64,000 nucleotides of DNA from Candidatus Methylophosphatis roskildensis (lineage in GTDB: Bacteria; Pseudomonadota; Gammaproteobacteria; Burkholderiales; Rhodocyclaceae). How positions within the stretch are numbered: the stretch's first letter is position 1; every line of letters begins with the position of its first letter. The stretch is taken from positions 124,001 through 188,000 of the forward strand of contig JADJEV010000001.1 of NCBI GenBank assembly GCA_016708905.1, in the 5' to 3' direction. The position numbers and the translations under genes were made by a program. The notes beneath the pieces are model-generated. The model had not been told where the DNA came from and searched no databases. It worked only from the letters and a program-made list of their open reading frames with translations. Of this stretch, positions 49,029-58,111 are shown piece after piece.

Positions 49029-49958
49029 ATGGAAACGGAAATCGCGCTGGGTACACGCAGCGTCATCGATGGCGAGTCGCGCGGCTACTACTACGGTTAC
49101 TGGATCAAGATCTACGAGGTCCACGACGACACGCTGCAGGCGAAGAAACGCCTGATCGAAGCTCTGACGCATCGGCTGTTCAACCATGTCGAGCACGGCC
49201 TCAACGTGCCCGGTCGCCGGCTCGACGAAGCGCGCCGCGCCTACGATAGCGAGACCGACCCCGCGCGCCGCCGGGTCAAGGGCGCGATGCTGGCCGGCGC
49301 GATGTTCAACCGCGCCACCGACATCTTCACCAAGCTGGTCGAGATGCAGGCGCTGGGCATCGAGATCGCCCCCGACAATGCGCTGATGCGCGAGTGCGGC
49401 CGCCACCTCCAGGAAGCGCTGTCGCTCGGCCGGCTGGTCCTGCACCGCAGCGGCGAGGAAGGCATCGACGAGTTGTGGGGTGAGCCGTTCAAGGCATTCA
49501 CGGTTCCGCTCGAGGACTTCTACGAAAGCCGCTACGTCAAGATCGCGCTGACCATGCGCGACATCGATCGCATCGTCGACACGCTGATCGCGATTTTCGA
49601 TCCGCTGCCGATGTTCCGCGGCATCGACGTGCCGGCACGCGCGTTCGGCGCCGACGCCAGGATCAAGTGCGAGACGCTGCGCACCGACCGCGAGATTTTC
49701 GACGTCTGGTCGAGATTCGTCGTCGCCGCAGAACAATTGATGGCCTTTGCGCCGCCGCCTTCACCCGCATGGACGCTGCAGCAGTTGCAGGGCTACGACG
49801 ATGCGTTGGTGCTGATTCGCCAGGGGCGCGATCTGGTGACTTACATTGCCCGGGCGCGCACGCCGATGCCCAAGAGCATGCGCGAGTGGATGGATCGTTG
49901 CGAGAAGTTCAGCGAGGCCTACTCGCCGATTCTGGCTTCGGCGGCGTTTTCCTGCTAA
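49029..49958 (+). CDS. conserved hypothetical protein
   Basis: 309 residues, mostly alpha-helical by composition, no signal peptide or membrane segment. Distinct features are an aromatic N-terminus (SRGYYYGYWIKIYEVHDD), a histidine stretch HRLFNHVEHGLNVPGRR, and a helical core (AMLAGAMFNRATDIFTKLVEMQALGI). No catalytic motif is recognised. The stop overlaps the convergent dctP stop by a few bases. It starts 225 bases after the antitoxin gene and appears monocistronic. Confidence 0.8.
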   Translation: METEIALGTRSVIDGESRGYYYGYWIKIYEVHDDTLQAKKRLIEALTHRLFNHVEHGLNVPGRRLDEARRAYDSETDPARRRVKGAMLAGAMFNRATDIFTKLVEMQALGIEIAPDNALMRECGRHLQEALSLGRLVLHRSGEEGIDELWGEPFKAFTVPLEDFYESRYVKIALTMRDIDRIVDTLIAIFDPLPMFRGIDVPARAFGADARIKCETLRTDREIFDVWSRFVVAAEQLMAFAPPPSPAWTLQQLQGYDDALVLIRQGRDLVTYIARARTPMPKSMREWMDRCEKFSEAYSPILASAAFSC

Positions 49959-51076
49959 TTCTTCCGCCCGACGACGCGCGTGGCCTGCATGAAGTTGTCG
50001 TAGCGGTTCTCGGCCACCGCGAACCACTGCAACTGCTCGTCGCGGAACCTGCGCCAGGCCTCGTACACCTTCCTGAAGCGCGGATTCTTCGCCGCGGTCT
50101 CGTCGTACAGTTCGAGCGCCGCCTTGTAGCAGGCGGCCATCACCTCGGCAGGAAACGGCTTTAACACGGTACCGCTGCCGATCAGTTCCTTGAGCGCCCC
50201 GGGATTCTTGGCGTCGTAGCGCGTCTGCATATCGATATGGCCGACCATGCAGGCGTCCTCGAGAATCGCCTGGTATTCCTTCGGCAGGCCGTTCCACTGC
50301 CTGATATTGACGTAGGCAGTGAGCTGCGGCCCGCCTTCCCACCAGCCCGGGTAGTAGTAATACTTCGCGACCTTGTTGAAGCCGAGCTTGAGATCGTCGT
50401 AGGGGCCCACCCACTCGGCGGCGTCGATGGTGCCCTTCTCGAGCGCCGGGTAGATGTCGCCGCCGGGAATCTGCTGCGGCACCGCGCCCAACCGCGCGAT
50501 CACCTGGCCGGCAAAACCGCCGATGCGCATCTTGAGGCCCTTGAGATCGTCGATCGAGTTGATCTCCTTGCGGTACCAGCCGCCCATCTGCACGCCGGTA
50601 TTGCCGAGCGGAATGTTGTAGATGTGGTAGGCGCGAAACAGCTCGCGCATCAGTTCCAGCCCGCCGCCATTGAAGATCCAGGCGCTCTGCTGGCGACTGT
50701 TCAGACCAAAGGGCATCGCGCAGTCGAAGGCGAAGGTCGGATCCTTGCCGACGAAGTAGTAGCTCGCGCTGTGGCCCATTTCCACGGTGCCATCCTTCAC
50801 CGCGTCGAGCACCTGCGGGCCCGGCACGATCTCGCCGGCCGGAAACACGCGGATCTGGAAGCGATTGCCGCTCGCCGCGGCGACCCGCTGCGCCATGGTT
50901 TCGGCGGCGATGAAGATGGTGTCGAGGCTCTTCGGAAAGCTCGAGGCCAGCCGCCACTTGATCTCGGGCAGCCTGCCGTCGAGCGACTCCGCCCGCACGA
51001 TTGCCGGTGCGGCAAGCGAACCGGCGGCCAGGCCGGCGCCGGCATTCTTCAGGAACCAGCGGCGCTGCATGCGCAT
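49955..51076 (-). CDS. TRAP transporter substrate-binding protein (DctP family)
   Basis: 373 residues with a twin-arginine signal (RRWFLKNAGAGLAAGSLAAPA), so exported folded by Tat. Mature sequence has the DctP signatures KWRLASSFPKSLDTIF, IRVFPAGEIVPGPQVLDAV and the ligand-arginine region LKGLKMRIGGFAGQVI, closest in style to the alpha-keto-acid binder TakP. The membrane subunits are 2.3 kb away on the other strand, separated by lysE, repeats, an antitoxin and an unknown gene. An alternative start is the second Met (residue 3). Confidence 0.93.
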   Translation of the reverse strand: MRMQRRWFLKNAGAGLAAGSLAAPAIVRAESLDGRLPEIKWRLASSFPKSLDTIFIAAETMAQRVAAASGNRFQIRVFPAGEIVPGPQVLDAVKDGTVEMGHSASYYFVGKDPTFAFDCAMPFGLNSRQQSAWIFNGGGLELMRELFRAYHIYNIPLGNTGVQMGGWYRKEINSIDDLKGLKMRIGGFAGQVIARLGAVPQQIPGGDIYPALEKGTIDAAEWVGPYDDLKLGFNKVAKYYYYPGWWEGGPQLTAYVNIRQWNGLPKEYQAILEDACMVGHIDMQTRYDAKNPGALKELIGSGTVLKPFPAEVMAACYKAALELYDETAAKNPRFRKVYEAWRRFRDEQLQWFAVAENRYDNFMQATRVVGRKN

Positions 51077-51095
51077 CCTTCTGGGTCGCGCGCGA

Positions 51096-52436
51096 TCAGT
51101 CGCCGGCCACCGTCATGCGGCCGATCAGTATCGAGCCGACCTGCTTCGAGCCGCGCGCCAGCACGTCGTTGCCGATATCGACGACGTTGCGGAACATGTC
51201 CTTCAGGTTGCCGGCGATGGTGATCTCCTGTACCGGATAAGCCACTTCGCCGTTCTCGACCCAGTAGCCGGCGGCGCCGCGCGAATAGTCGCCGGTCACA
51301 TAATTGGTGCCGTGACCGAGCAGCTCGGTGACCAGCAGGCCGCGCCCCATGTGCCGGACGAGGCCGGCAAGATCGCGCTTGCCCGGGCGAACGATCAGGT
51401 TGTGCGCGCCGCCGGCATTGCCAGTGCTCTGCAGCCCAAGCTTGCGCGCCGAATAGGTGCCGAGAAAGTAGCCCCTGACCACGCCGTTCTCGACCACTTC
51501 GCGGTCGCGCGTGGCCACGCCGTCGTCATCGAAAGCGCTGCTCGCCATGCCCTTGGACAGATGCGGGCGCTCGCTGATATGCACGTTCTTCGAGAACACC
51601 GGCTTGCCCAGGCTGCCTTCCAGGAACGAACTCTTGCGATACAGCGCGCCACCGCTCACCGCGTGCACGAAGCCGCCGATCAAGCCTGCGGCGAGCGGCG
51701 CTTCGAAGAGTATCGGCACCTCGCAGGTCTTGATCTTGCGCGCATCGAGCCGTGAGAGCGCGCGCCGCGCCGCATAGTCGCCGACCGCCTCCGGGTCGCA
51801 CAGGTCGGCGGCAGCGCGCTTCGAGACATACCAGTCGTCGCGCTGCATCGCGTCGTTCTCGCCGGCGATCACCGAGCACGAGTAGTAATGGCGCGAGCCG
51901 GCGAAGCCGCCCATGAAGCCGAGGCTGTTGGCCGAGATGAAATGCGATTGCTGGGTCGAGACGCTGGCGCCTTCGGAATTGCGGATCAGCGGACTGACGG
52001 CGAACGCCGCGCCTTCGCAGCGGCGCGCCAGTTCGATGGCATCCTCGACCGGCAGCGCCCACGGATGAAACAGATCGAGATCGGGAAAGACCGTGGCCAG
52101 CAACTTCTCTTCCGGCAAGCCGGCGCAGGGGTCGGGTGCCGTGAAACGGGCAATCGACAGCGCGGCATCGACCGTCGCGCGCAGGGCATCGCGCGAGAAG
52201 TCGGACGAATTCGCGTAGCCGCGCTGCTGGCCGAGATAGACGGTGACGCCGATGCCCTTGTCGCGGTTGTACTCGATGGTTTCGACCTCGCCGCGGCGCA
52301 CCGACACCGACTGGCCGTAGCCTTCGGAGACATCCGTCTCGCAGGCGCTGGCGCCGCGACTGCTGGCATAGGAGAGGATTTCGGCGGCGATATCGCCCAG
52401 TTGCTGCTCGGCAAAACTGAATCCCTGGTCGGACAT
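51096..52436 (-). CDS. pmbA: metalloprotease-associated protein PmbA/TldE
   Basis: 446 residues, TldE-type partner of the TldD protease, which together cut unfolded peptides and mature microcin/antibiotic peptides. The family sequence is visible in SRGASACETDVSEGYGQSVSVRRGEVETIEYNRDKG near the N-terminus and in VENGVVRGYFLGTYSARKLG, GTNYVTGDYSRGAAGYWVENGE near the C-terminus. TldE lacks the HExxxH of TldD, and none is present here. Divergent from darP, the usual order. Confidence 0.96.
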   Translation of the reverse strand: MSDQGFSFAEQQLGDIAAEILSYASSRGASACETDVSEGYGQSVSVRRGEVETIEYNRDKGIGVTVYLGQQRGYANSSDFSRDALRATVDAALSIARFTAPDPCAGLPEEKLLATVFPDLDLFHPWALPVEDAIELARRCEGAAFAVSPLIRNSEGASVSTQQSHFISANSLGFMGGFAGSRHYYSCSVIAGENDAMQRDDWYVSKRAAADLCDPEAVGDYAARRALSRLDARKIKTCEVPILFEAPLAAGLIGGFVHAVSGGALYRKSSFLEGSLGKPVFSKNVHISERPHLSKGMASSAFDDDGVATRDREVVENGVVRGYFLGTYSARKLGLQSTGNAGGAHNLIVRPGKRDLAGLVRHMGRGLLVTELLGHGTNYVTGDYSRGAAGYWVENGEVAYPVQEITIAGNLKDMFRNVVDIGNDVLARGSKQVGSILIGRMTVAGD

Positions 52437-52509
52437 GGGGCGTGGGTGCGAGTCGGTGGAAGCTATAATCTTAGCGTCTTTCTCAGGCCATCCCCGAATC
52501 CCGAGCGCA

Positions 52510-53079
52510 ATGCACCCTGCCCGTCACAATGAATCCGACGGCATCGACGACCTCGTCGCCCGCCCGAGCAAATCGCAGAAGAAGCGCGATTCGCTGGCGC
52601 TGCAGGATCTGGGCGGCGAACTGGTCGGCCTGTCGTCCGCGCAACTGGCGCGCATCGAGATGCCCGATGCGCTGCGCCTGGCGGTGCGCGAGGCGCAGCG
52701 CATCAGCAGCAATGGCGCGAAGCGCCGCCAGATGCAATACATCGGCCGCCTGATGCGCGAGGCCGACGCTGCGCCGATCCAGGCCGCACTGGATGCGATC
52801 AAGGGCGTCTCGGCGGCGGCGAAGGCGCGCGAGCAGCGGCTCGAACGCCTGCGGGCGCGGCTGATCGAGAACGAGCAGGCGCTGGCCGACATCACGATTG
52901 CATTTCCGTCGGCCGACTTGCAGCAACTGCGTCAGCTCAGACGCAACGCGCTCAAGGAGCAGGAAGCGGGCAAGCCGCCGCGCGCGTTTCGCGAGATCTT
53001 CCGCCTGCTGCGCGAGCTCGACCAAAGCGCAGGCAACGGCCCCGCCCGAGCTTGGGAAGACGACCATGACGACCGATGA
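52510..53079 (+). CDS. darP: ribosome-associated protein DarP (YjgA)
   Basis: 189-residue DUF615 protein assisting late assembly of the large ribosomal subunit. RPSKSQKKRDSLALQDLGGELV and RRQMQYIGRLMREADAAPIQAAL are its signature segments. The ATG 52510 is chosen because the upstream frame overlaps the pmbA start and promoter. It overlaps mog by 14 bases. Same darP-mog pair next to pmbA occurs in many Betaproteobacteria. Confidence 0.94.
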   Translation: MHPARHNESDGIDDLVARPSKSQKKRDSLALQDLGGELVGLSSAQLARIEMPDALRLAVREAQRISSNGAKRRQMQYIGRLMREADAAPIQAALDAIKGVSAAAKAREQRLERLRARLIENEQALADITIAFPSADLQQLRQLRRNALKEQEAGKPPRAFREIFRLLRELDQSAGNGPARAWEDDHDDR

Positions 53080-53680
53080 GGAAACCCTGCTGATCGGCCT
53101 GGTGTCGATCAGCGATCGCGCCTCGAGCGGCGTCTATCAGGATCAGGGCATCCCGGCGCTGCAGGAATGGTTCGGCGCCGTATTGTCCTCGCCATGGCGC
53201 ATGGAAACGCGACTGATTCCAGACGAGCAAGCGGTGATCGAACAGACGCTGATCGAACTGTGCGACACGGTCGGCTGCCACCTGGTCCTGACCACCGGCG
53301 GCACCGGACCGGCGCTGCGCGACGTGACGCCCGAAGCCACGCTGGCGGTCGCGCACAAGCTGATGCCCGGCTTCGGCGAGCAGATGCGCCAGATCAGCCT
53401 GCATTTCGTGCCGACGGCGATTCTGTCGCGACAAGTGGGCGCCATTCGGTCACATACGCGCGGCAGTTCGCTGATCCTCAATCTGCCCGGTCAGCCGAAA
53501 TCGATCCGCGAAACCCTCGAAGGCGTGAAGGATGCCGATGGCAGGCAGATCGTGCATGGCGTCTTTTCCGCCGTGCCCTACTGCATCGACCTGATCGGCG
53601 GGCCCTACATCGAGACTAACGAAGCACGGGTGAGGGCGTTCCGCCCGAAGTCGGCGATCCGGGCGAATCCGCCTGGGTGA
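53066..53680 (+). CDS. mog: molybdopterin adenylyltransferase
   Basis: 204-residue MogA. It adenylates molybdopterin before molybdate insertion. MoCF-fold motifs: IGLVSISDRASSGVYQDQG at the N-terminus, LVLTTGGTGPALRDVTPEAT (about 74-93), and SLILNLPGQPKSIRE (about 135-149). The start MTTDEETLLIG at 53066 overlaps darP by 14 bases, so translation is likely coupled. The last 65 bases are overlapped by the convergent sulphatase-like gene. Confidence 0.95.
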   Translation: MTTDEETLLIGLVSISDRASSGVYQDQGIPALQEWFGAVLSSPWRMETRLIPDEQAVIEQTLIELCDTVGCHLVLTTGGTGPALRDVTPEATLAVAHKLMPGFGEQMRQISLHFVPTAILSRQVGAIRSHTRGSSLILNLPGQPKSIRETLEGVKDADGRQIVHGVFSAVPYCIDLIGGPYIETNEARVRAFRPKSAIRANPPG

Positions 53681-55625
53681 GCCGCGCGCGGTGGTGGCGC
53701 TGCTCCTCGTCGCCGTACATGCCGAGGTGAAACTCCTGTGCGGCCACCTGGTAGAGGCTGATCGCCTCGCGTTTGATCTCGTCCTCGCGCTGCGCCGATA
53801 GCGCGGGCGCATCCGGTTCGACCCGCCGCAGTTTGACCACCCGCTTGGGCCACAGCGTCACCAGCCAGCCGTCGCGCAGATAGCCGAGCGTCTGGTAGGT
53901 GGCGACGAAGGCGCGCTCGTGGCCGGGCTGAAGTCGCAGCAGGTCGTAGCCGAAGAACTTGCTGTCGTAATCGACACCGAGCAGGCCGAGTATCGTCGGC
54001 GGCACGTCGATCTGCGAAGCCAGCCGGTCGATGCGCGCGGGCTCGACGTGCTTCGGTGAGTAGATCCACAGGGGAATCCGGTAGCGCTCGACCGGGATGT
54101 CGGTGGTGCCGCGCGCCGAGGCGCCGTGGTCGGCGACGATGACGAAGACGGTGTCGTCGAACCAGGGTTTCGACTTCGCGTCGCGCAGGAACTTGCCGAT
54201 CGCATAGTCGGTGTATTTCACCGCGCCGGCCCGCCCGGTGCCGGACGGAATGTCGATGCGCCCCTTGGGATAGGTGTAGGGGCGGTGATTCGAGGTCGTC
54301 ATCACATGCAGGAAGAACGGCTTGCCATCGGCCGCCGACTTGTCGGCCTCGCGCAATGACAGGGTGAACAGATCCTCGTCGGCGACACCCCAGATGTTCT
54401 CGTAGTGGATGTCGGGCTTGTCGAGCGCCGTCCGATCGACGACAGTGTAGTCGCTGTGGGCGAAGAAATAGCCCATGTTGTCGAAGTAGCCGTAGCCGCC
54501 ATAGACGAACTTGCAGTCGTAGCCCTGGTCCTCGAGCACCGCGCCGAGCGAAAACATCTCCTCGTTGTTCGGCCGCTTGACGATGGACTGGCCCGGCGTC
54601 GGCGGAATCGACAGCGACAGCGCCTCGAGCCCGCGTACCGTGCGGTTGCCGGTGGCATAGACATTGGTGAACAGCAGGCTCGCGCGCGACAGCCGATCGA
54701 GTTCCGGCGTAATGCGTTCGGTATTGCCGAGTTCGCCGATGAACTCCGAACCGAGACTCTCGACGCTGATCAGCACGACGTTGAGCTTTTCCGGCCGGGC
54801 ACTGGCGACGACGTGCCGGCTGAGCCGCAGCGGCGTCTCGCCCGTGACGCTGGCGCCAGAATCGGCGAGCAGCGCGCGCACCCTGGCGAACGCCTCGTCG
54901 TGCGGCAGCGTGGTGTAGAAGCGTTCGTAGTCGAGCTCGTTGTTGCGATTGGCGGCGAAGAACTCGTAGATGCCGTTGCCGGCGAGTTCGTTTGCCTGGG
55001 TGTTGTCGGAAAGATCTTTCTGATCGGTCGACACGAAGCGGAATACCAGCAGCGGCACCGCCAGCAGCAGCGCCGCCGTGAAGCAGCGCGTGCGCCAGGT
55101 GGTCTGAGCAGTCAGGCCACGTGCAATCGCGCGCCGCGACAACCAGATCGCGAGTGCGGCTGGAACGACGAGCAAGGCCAGCAGGCGGCCGACCGGGTAC
55201 GATTCCCAGATGTTGCCGAGCACCTCATGCGTGTAGACGAGATAGTCCACCGCAATGAAGTTGAAGCGGCTGGCGAATTCGTCCCAGAACACCCATTCCG
55301 ACAGCGCCACCAGCGACAACACGTAGCAGCCGGCGCCGAAGATCAGCAGGAAGAACCCGCGATGTGGCCACCAACGGGCCAGCCGATCGGGGATCAGCGC
55401 CAGATAGAGCACCATCGGAATCATGAAATAGGCGGCCGCGGCCAGATCGAAACCCAGACCGACGCCGAAGACCTGCAACAGATGCGACGCGCTCGGCCCG
55501 ACTTGGGTGTCCGGATGCAGCCAGAGCGCAATGCGAGTGACCAGCGACAGGCCAAGCAGCACGGCGAACAGGGCGACGACGGGCAGGAAGCGGGGCGAGA
55601 ACTTGCGGCCGAAGGAGCTTATCAT
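53616..55625 (-). CDS. LtaS-like membrane sulphatase/phosphotransferase
   Basis: 669 residues. Five hydrophobic segments fill residues 10-190; the alkaline-phosphatase-like (sulphatase) domain covers about 245-600. The nucleophile is the threonine in ATGNRTVRGLEAL, metal ligands are expected in VVLISVESLGSEF and IVADHGASARG (DH). Family members transfer phosphoglycerol or phosphoethanolamine to envelope glycans or lipids. The ATG at 55625 is preferred; an in-frame alternative is 55658. A TATAAT at 55632-55637 (minus strand) lies right before it, so the leader may be very short. The 3' end overlaps mog by 65 bases, convergent. Confidence 0.9.
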   Translation of the reverse strand: MISSFGRKFSPRFLPVVALFAVLLGLSLVTRIALWLHPDTQVGPSASHLLQVFGVGLGFDLAAAAYFMIPMVLYLALIPDRLARWWPHRGFFLLIFGAGCYVLSLVALSEWVFWDEFASRFNFIAVDYLVYTHEVLGNIWESYPVGRLLALLVVPAALAIWLSRRAIARGLTAQTTWRTRCFTAALLLAVPLLVFRFVSTDQKDLSDNTQANELAGNGIYEFFAANRNNELDYERFYTTLPHDEAFARVRALLADSGASVTGETPLRLSRHVVASARPEKLNVVLISVESLGSEFIGELGNTERITPELDRLSRASLLFTNVYATGNRTVRGLEALSLSIPPTPGQSIVKRPNNEEMFSLGAVLEDQGYDCKFVYGGYGYFDNMGYFFAHSDYTVVDRTALDKPDIHYENIWGVADEDLFTLSLREADKSAADGKPFFLHVMTTSNHRPYTYPKGRIDIPSGTGRAGAVKYTDYAIGKFLRDAKSKPWFDDTVFVIVADHGASARGTTDIPVERYRIPLWIYSPKHVEPARIDRLASQIDVPPTILGLLGVDYDSKFFGYDLLRLQPGHERAFVATYQTLGYLRDGWLVTLWPKRVVKLRRVEPDAPALSAQREDEIKREAISLYQVAAQEFHLGMYGDEEQRHHRARLTQADSPGSPTSGGTPSPVLR

Positions 55626-55717
55626 CAGATCATTATAGCCATCGCCCTCCCGGCTCAAACCCGGCGCGGATCCGACCGGCGCGCTACACTTGGTTTTTTG
55701 CCTCGAAGGACATCAGC

Positions 55718-56407
55718 GTGACTGCCGACAATCGTGATGCCGACGTGCTCGAGTCGATCGAAGTCGAAACCGGCGCCAGTCCGACCCGTGCGGTGATCTG
55801 GCTGCACGGCCTGGGCGCGGACAGCAGCGATTTCCTGCCGATCGTCGATGAACTCGATCTCGACGGCCTGCCGCCGATCCGCTTCGTGTTTCCGAATGCG
55901 CCGATGATGGCGGTGACCATCAACGGCGGCTACGTGATGCGGGCCTGGTACGACGTGCTGTCGGCCGATTTTTCCTCGCGCCGCGAAGATCCGGACGGCG
56001 TACGCGCCTCCGCCGCCGAACTGGAAAAACTGATCGCGCGGGAGAACGCGCGCGGCATCGACGATGGCCATATCGTGCTGGCCGGCTTTTCGCAGGGCGG
56101 CGCGATCGCGCTGCACACCGGGCTGCGGCATGCGGCGCCGCTGGCCGGCATCCTGGCGCTATCGACCTACCTGCCGCTGGCCGACCGGCTGGCCCTGGAG
56201 GTCAGCGACGCCAATCTCGACACGCCGATCTTCATGGCGCACGGCTACGACGACGGGGTAATCGGCTTCGCGCATTCGCAGGCTTCGTGCAAGCTGCTGA
56301 TCGACTCCGGCTATCCGGTCGAGTGGCACGCCTACCAGATGGAGCACGCGGTATGCATGGAAGAGGTGCGCGACATCTCCGCGTGGTTGCGCACGACCCT
56401 GGCCTAA
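55718..56407 (+). CDS. carboxylesterase/phospholipase family alpha/beta hydrolase
   Basis: 229-residue serine hydrolase of the EstB/YpfH type. Oxyanion motif WLHGLGADSSDF (about 28), nucleophile elbow GFSQGG (S about 116), aspartate in HGYDDGVIG (about 171) and histidine in QMEHAVCMEE (about 208). Acts on short-chain esters or lysophospholipids. The GTG start at 55718 has an AAGGA site 8 bases upstream. Monocistronic; the following 115 bases hold a REP-like repeat. Confidence 0.93.
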   Translation: MTADNRDADVLESIEVETGASPTRAVIWLHGLGADSSDFLPIVDELDLDGLPPIRFVFPNAPMMAVTINGGYVMRAWYDVLSADFSSRREDPDGVRASAAELEKLIARENARGIDDGHIVLAGFSQGGAIALHTGLRHAAPLAGILALSTYLPLADRLALEVSDANLDTPIFMAHGYDDGVIGFAHSQASCKLLIDSGYPVEWHAYQMEHAVCMEEVRDISAWLRTTLA

Positions 56408-56522
56408 GAGCCGCACCAGGCGGTCGTTTCAGGCACTGGATGCCCGGGAGCCGCGCCGCCATTGGCTCACAGGCCGGCATGCCGGAAGATCGCCAATCCA
56501 CGCGGCTCGCAGCGATGCTCCG

Positions 56523-58049
56523 TCAGCGCTTGCGTCGCCCAAGGCGGATGGAGGCGGCGGGCTTCTCGGCCATCCAGCGCGACAGCAGTTCGACGCCCCA
56601 GGCCACGCCGAAGCCGGTGACATCGCTGCCGACCGCACCCAGGCCACCGCTGCAGTTGGCGCTCGACAGGTCGACATGCAGCCACGGCGCCTTGCCGGCG
56701 AAGCGCTTGAGCAGGCGCGCGGCGAGAATGTGGTCGGCCTCGCCGTCCAGCGTGCATTGCTTGACGTCGGCCACCTTGCTCTCGAGCGCCTTGTCGTAAT
56801 CGTCGTCCATCGGAAACAGCGCGACGCGCTCGCCGCTCGCCCGCCCGGCCTGCACCGCCAGGCTGCCCAGCGCGTCGTCGCTGGCGAACACGCCGGCATA
56901 TCGGTTGCCGAGCGAATAGATCATGCTGCCGGTCAGGGTGGCGAAATCGACGATCAGGTTGGGCGGACGCCCGCCCGAAATCGAATCGCCGCGGGCGGCC
57001 AGCGCCAGCGTGTCGGCCAGCACCAGGCGGCCCTCGGCATCGGTATGGACGATCTCGATGGTCGTGCCGTCTACCGCCTGCACGATGTCGCCGGGCTTGT
57101 AGGCGGCCGGGCCGATGTGGTTCTGCGCCAGCGCGAGCCAGGCGTCGACGCGCAGCGGGAGCGACTGCTCGGTCAGCGCCTGGAGGATCGCCAGCGCAAC
57201 CGCCGACCCGTTCATGTCCTCGTGCATGCCGGCCATATGCTTGGCGCTCTTCAACTGGTGCCCGCCGCTGTCGAAGCAGATGCCCTTGCCGACCAGGCTG
57301 ACGGACAGCGCGGCGCCCTTTGGCCGGTAAGACAGATGCACGATCGCCGCATCGGCCTCGGCACTGCCCTGGGCGACTGCGGCGAAGGCTCCGGCCCCGT
57401 GCTGCTTGAGATACTTGAGATCGTACTCGTCGATGCGCCAGTTCATCCGCCTGGCCATTGCCCGCAGGCGCTTGCGGTAGGAAGCCGGCGTCAGCTCGTT
57501 GGGCGGCAGCACGGTGAGTTCGCGTGCCAGCACGTTGGCGCGAGCGATCGCGGCCACCGCATCGAGATCTTGTCCAGCTGGATGGCCGTACAGCCGGATC
57601 GATTCGAGCGCGCGCCGCTCGTCCTTCCGCTTGCGGGCCGGCAGCGTCACGCCGTTGATCCACGCCACGTACACCGCCTCACGGGCGAGGGCGCCACGCA
57701 GGGCTTCGTCACCGAAGACGCCGATGGCGAGCGAAGTCGGCTGTTCCTCGAGCAGCGCGTCGATCGCACGGCGCAGTGTGGTGAGCTGCTCGAAGCGCGG
57801 CTTGTTGCGGTCGACCATCACATAGGCGCACAGGCCGCCGTGCTCGGCGTGGATGCTGACCGGTGTCTTGGCGAGATCGTCGGGACTCATGCGTCGGCGC
57901 TCGAGCGTTTTTTGCAGGCGGTCAGCCAGCGGCAAATCCGCAAACCGGGCGAACTCGCCGCCGGCGGGGAGCACCAGCAGCGCATGCTGATGCCGCCCCA
58001 GCACGTTGGCATCGAGCGGTGCGGCAAACGCCTTGAGTGCGGCGAGCAT
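56523..58049 (-). CDS. M17-family leucyl aminopeptidase
   Basis: 508 residues from ATG 58049; a GTG at 58109 in frame is rejected because it would leave 2 bases to the divergent thyA start. The catalytic half has GKGICFDSGG (about 256) with the metal lysine and aspartates, HEDMNGSA (about 278), and HTDAEGRLVLAD (about 340), where family members usually read NTDAEGR. It releases N-terminal amino acids and needs two metal ions. The N-terminal domain is divergent from PepA, so it is a second-type M17 enzyme (PepB-like or similar). Confidence 0.92.
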   Translation of the reverse strand: MLAALKAFAAPLDANVLGRHQHALLVLPAGGEFARFADLPLADRLQKTLERRRMSPDDLAKTPVSIHAEHGGLCAYVMVDRNKPRFEQLTTLRRAIDALLEEQPTSLAIGVFGDEALRGALAREAVYVAWINGVTLPARKRKDERRALESIRLYGHPAGQDLDAVAAIARANVLARELTVLPPNELTPASYRKRLRAMARRMNWRIDEYDLKYLKQHGAGAFAAVAQGSAEADAAIVHLSYRPKGAALSVSLVGKGICFDSGGHQLKSAKHMAGMHEDMNGSAVALAILQALTEQSLPLRVDAWLALAQNHIGPAAYKPGDIVQAVDGTTIEIVHTDAEGRLVLADTLALAARGDSISGGRPPNLIVDFATLTGSMIYSLGNRYAGVFASDDALGSLAVQAGRASGERVALFPMDDDYDKALESKVADVKQCTLDGEADHILAARLLKRFAGKAPWLHVDLSSANCSGGLGAVGSDVTGFGVAWGVELLSRWMAEKPAASIRLGRRKR

Positions 58050-58063
58050 GAAGGGCGAGTCCT

Positions 58064-58088
58064 GTAGAATTCCACGCGACGATTCTAC
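58064..58088. promoter_or_regulatory. inverted repeat with back-to-back -10 boxes between thyA and the peptidase gene
   Basis: GTAGAAT (58064-58070) and its exact inverse ATTCTAC (58082-58088), 11 bases apart. TAGAAT reads as a -10 box on each strand, one toward thyA and one toward the peptidase gene, so the palindrome may be a shared divergent promoter or an operator. Confidence 0.5.
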
Positions 58089-58111
58089 TCGCCTGTCCGC
58101 GACATTCACTC

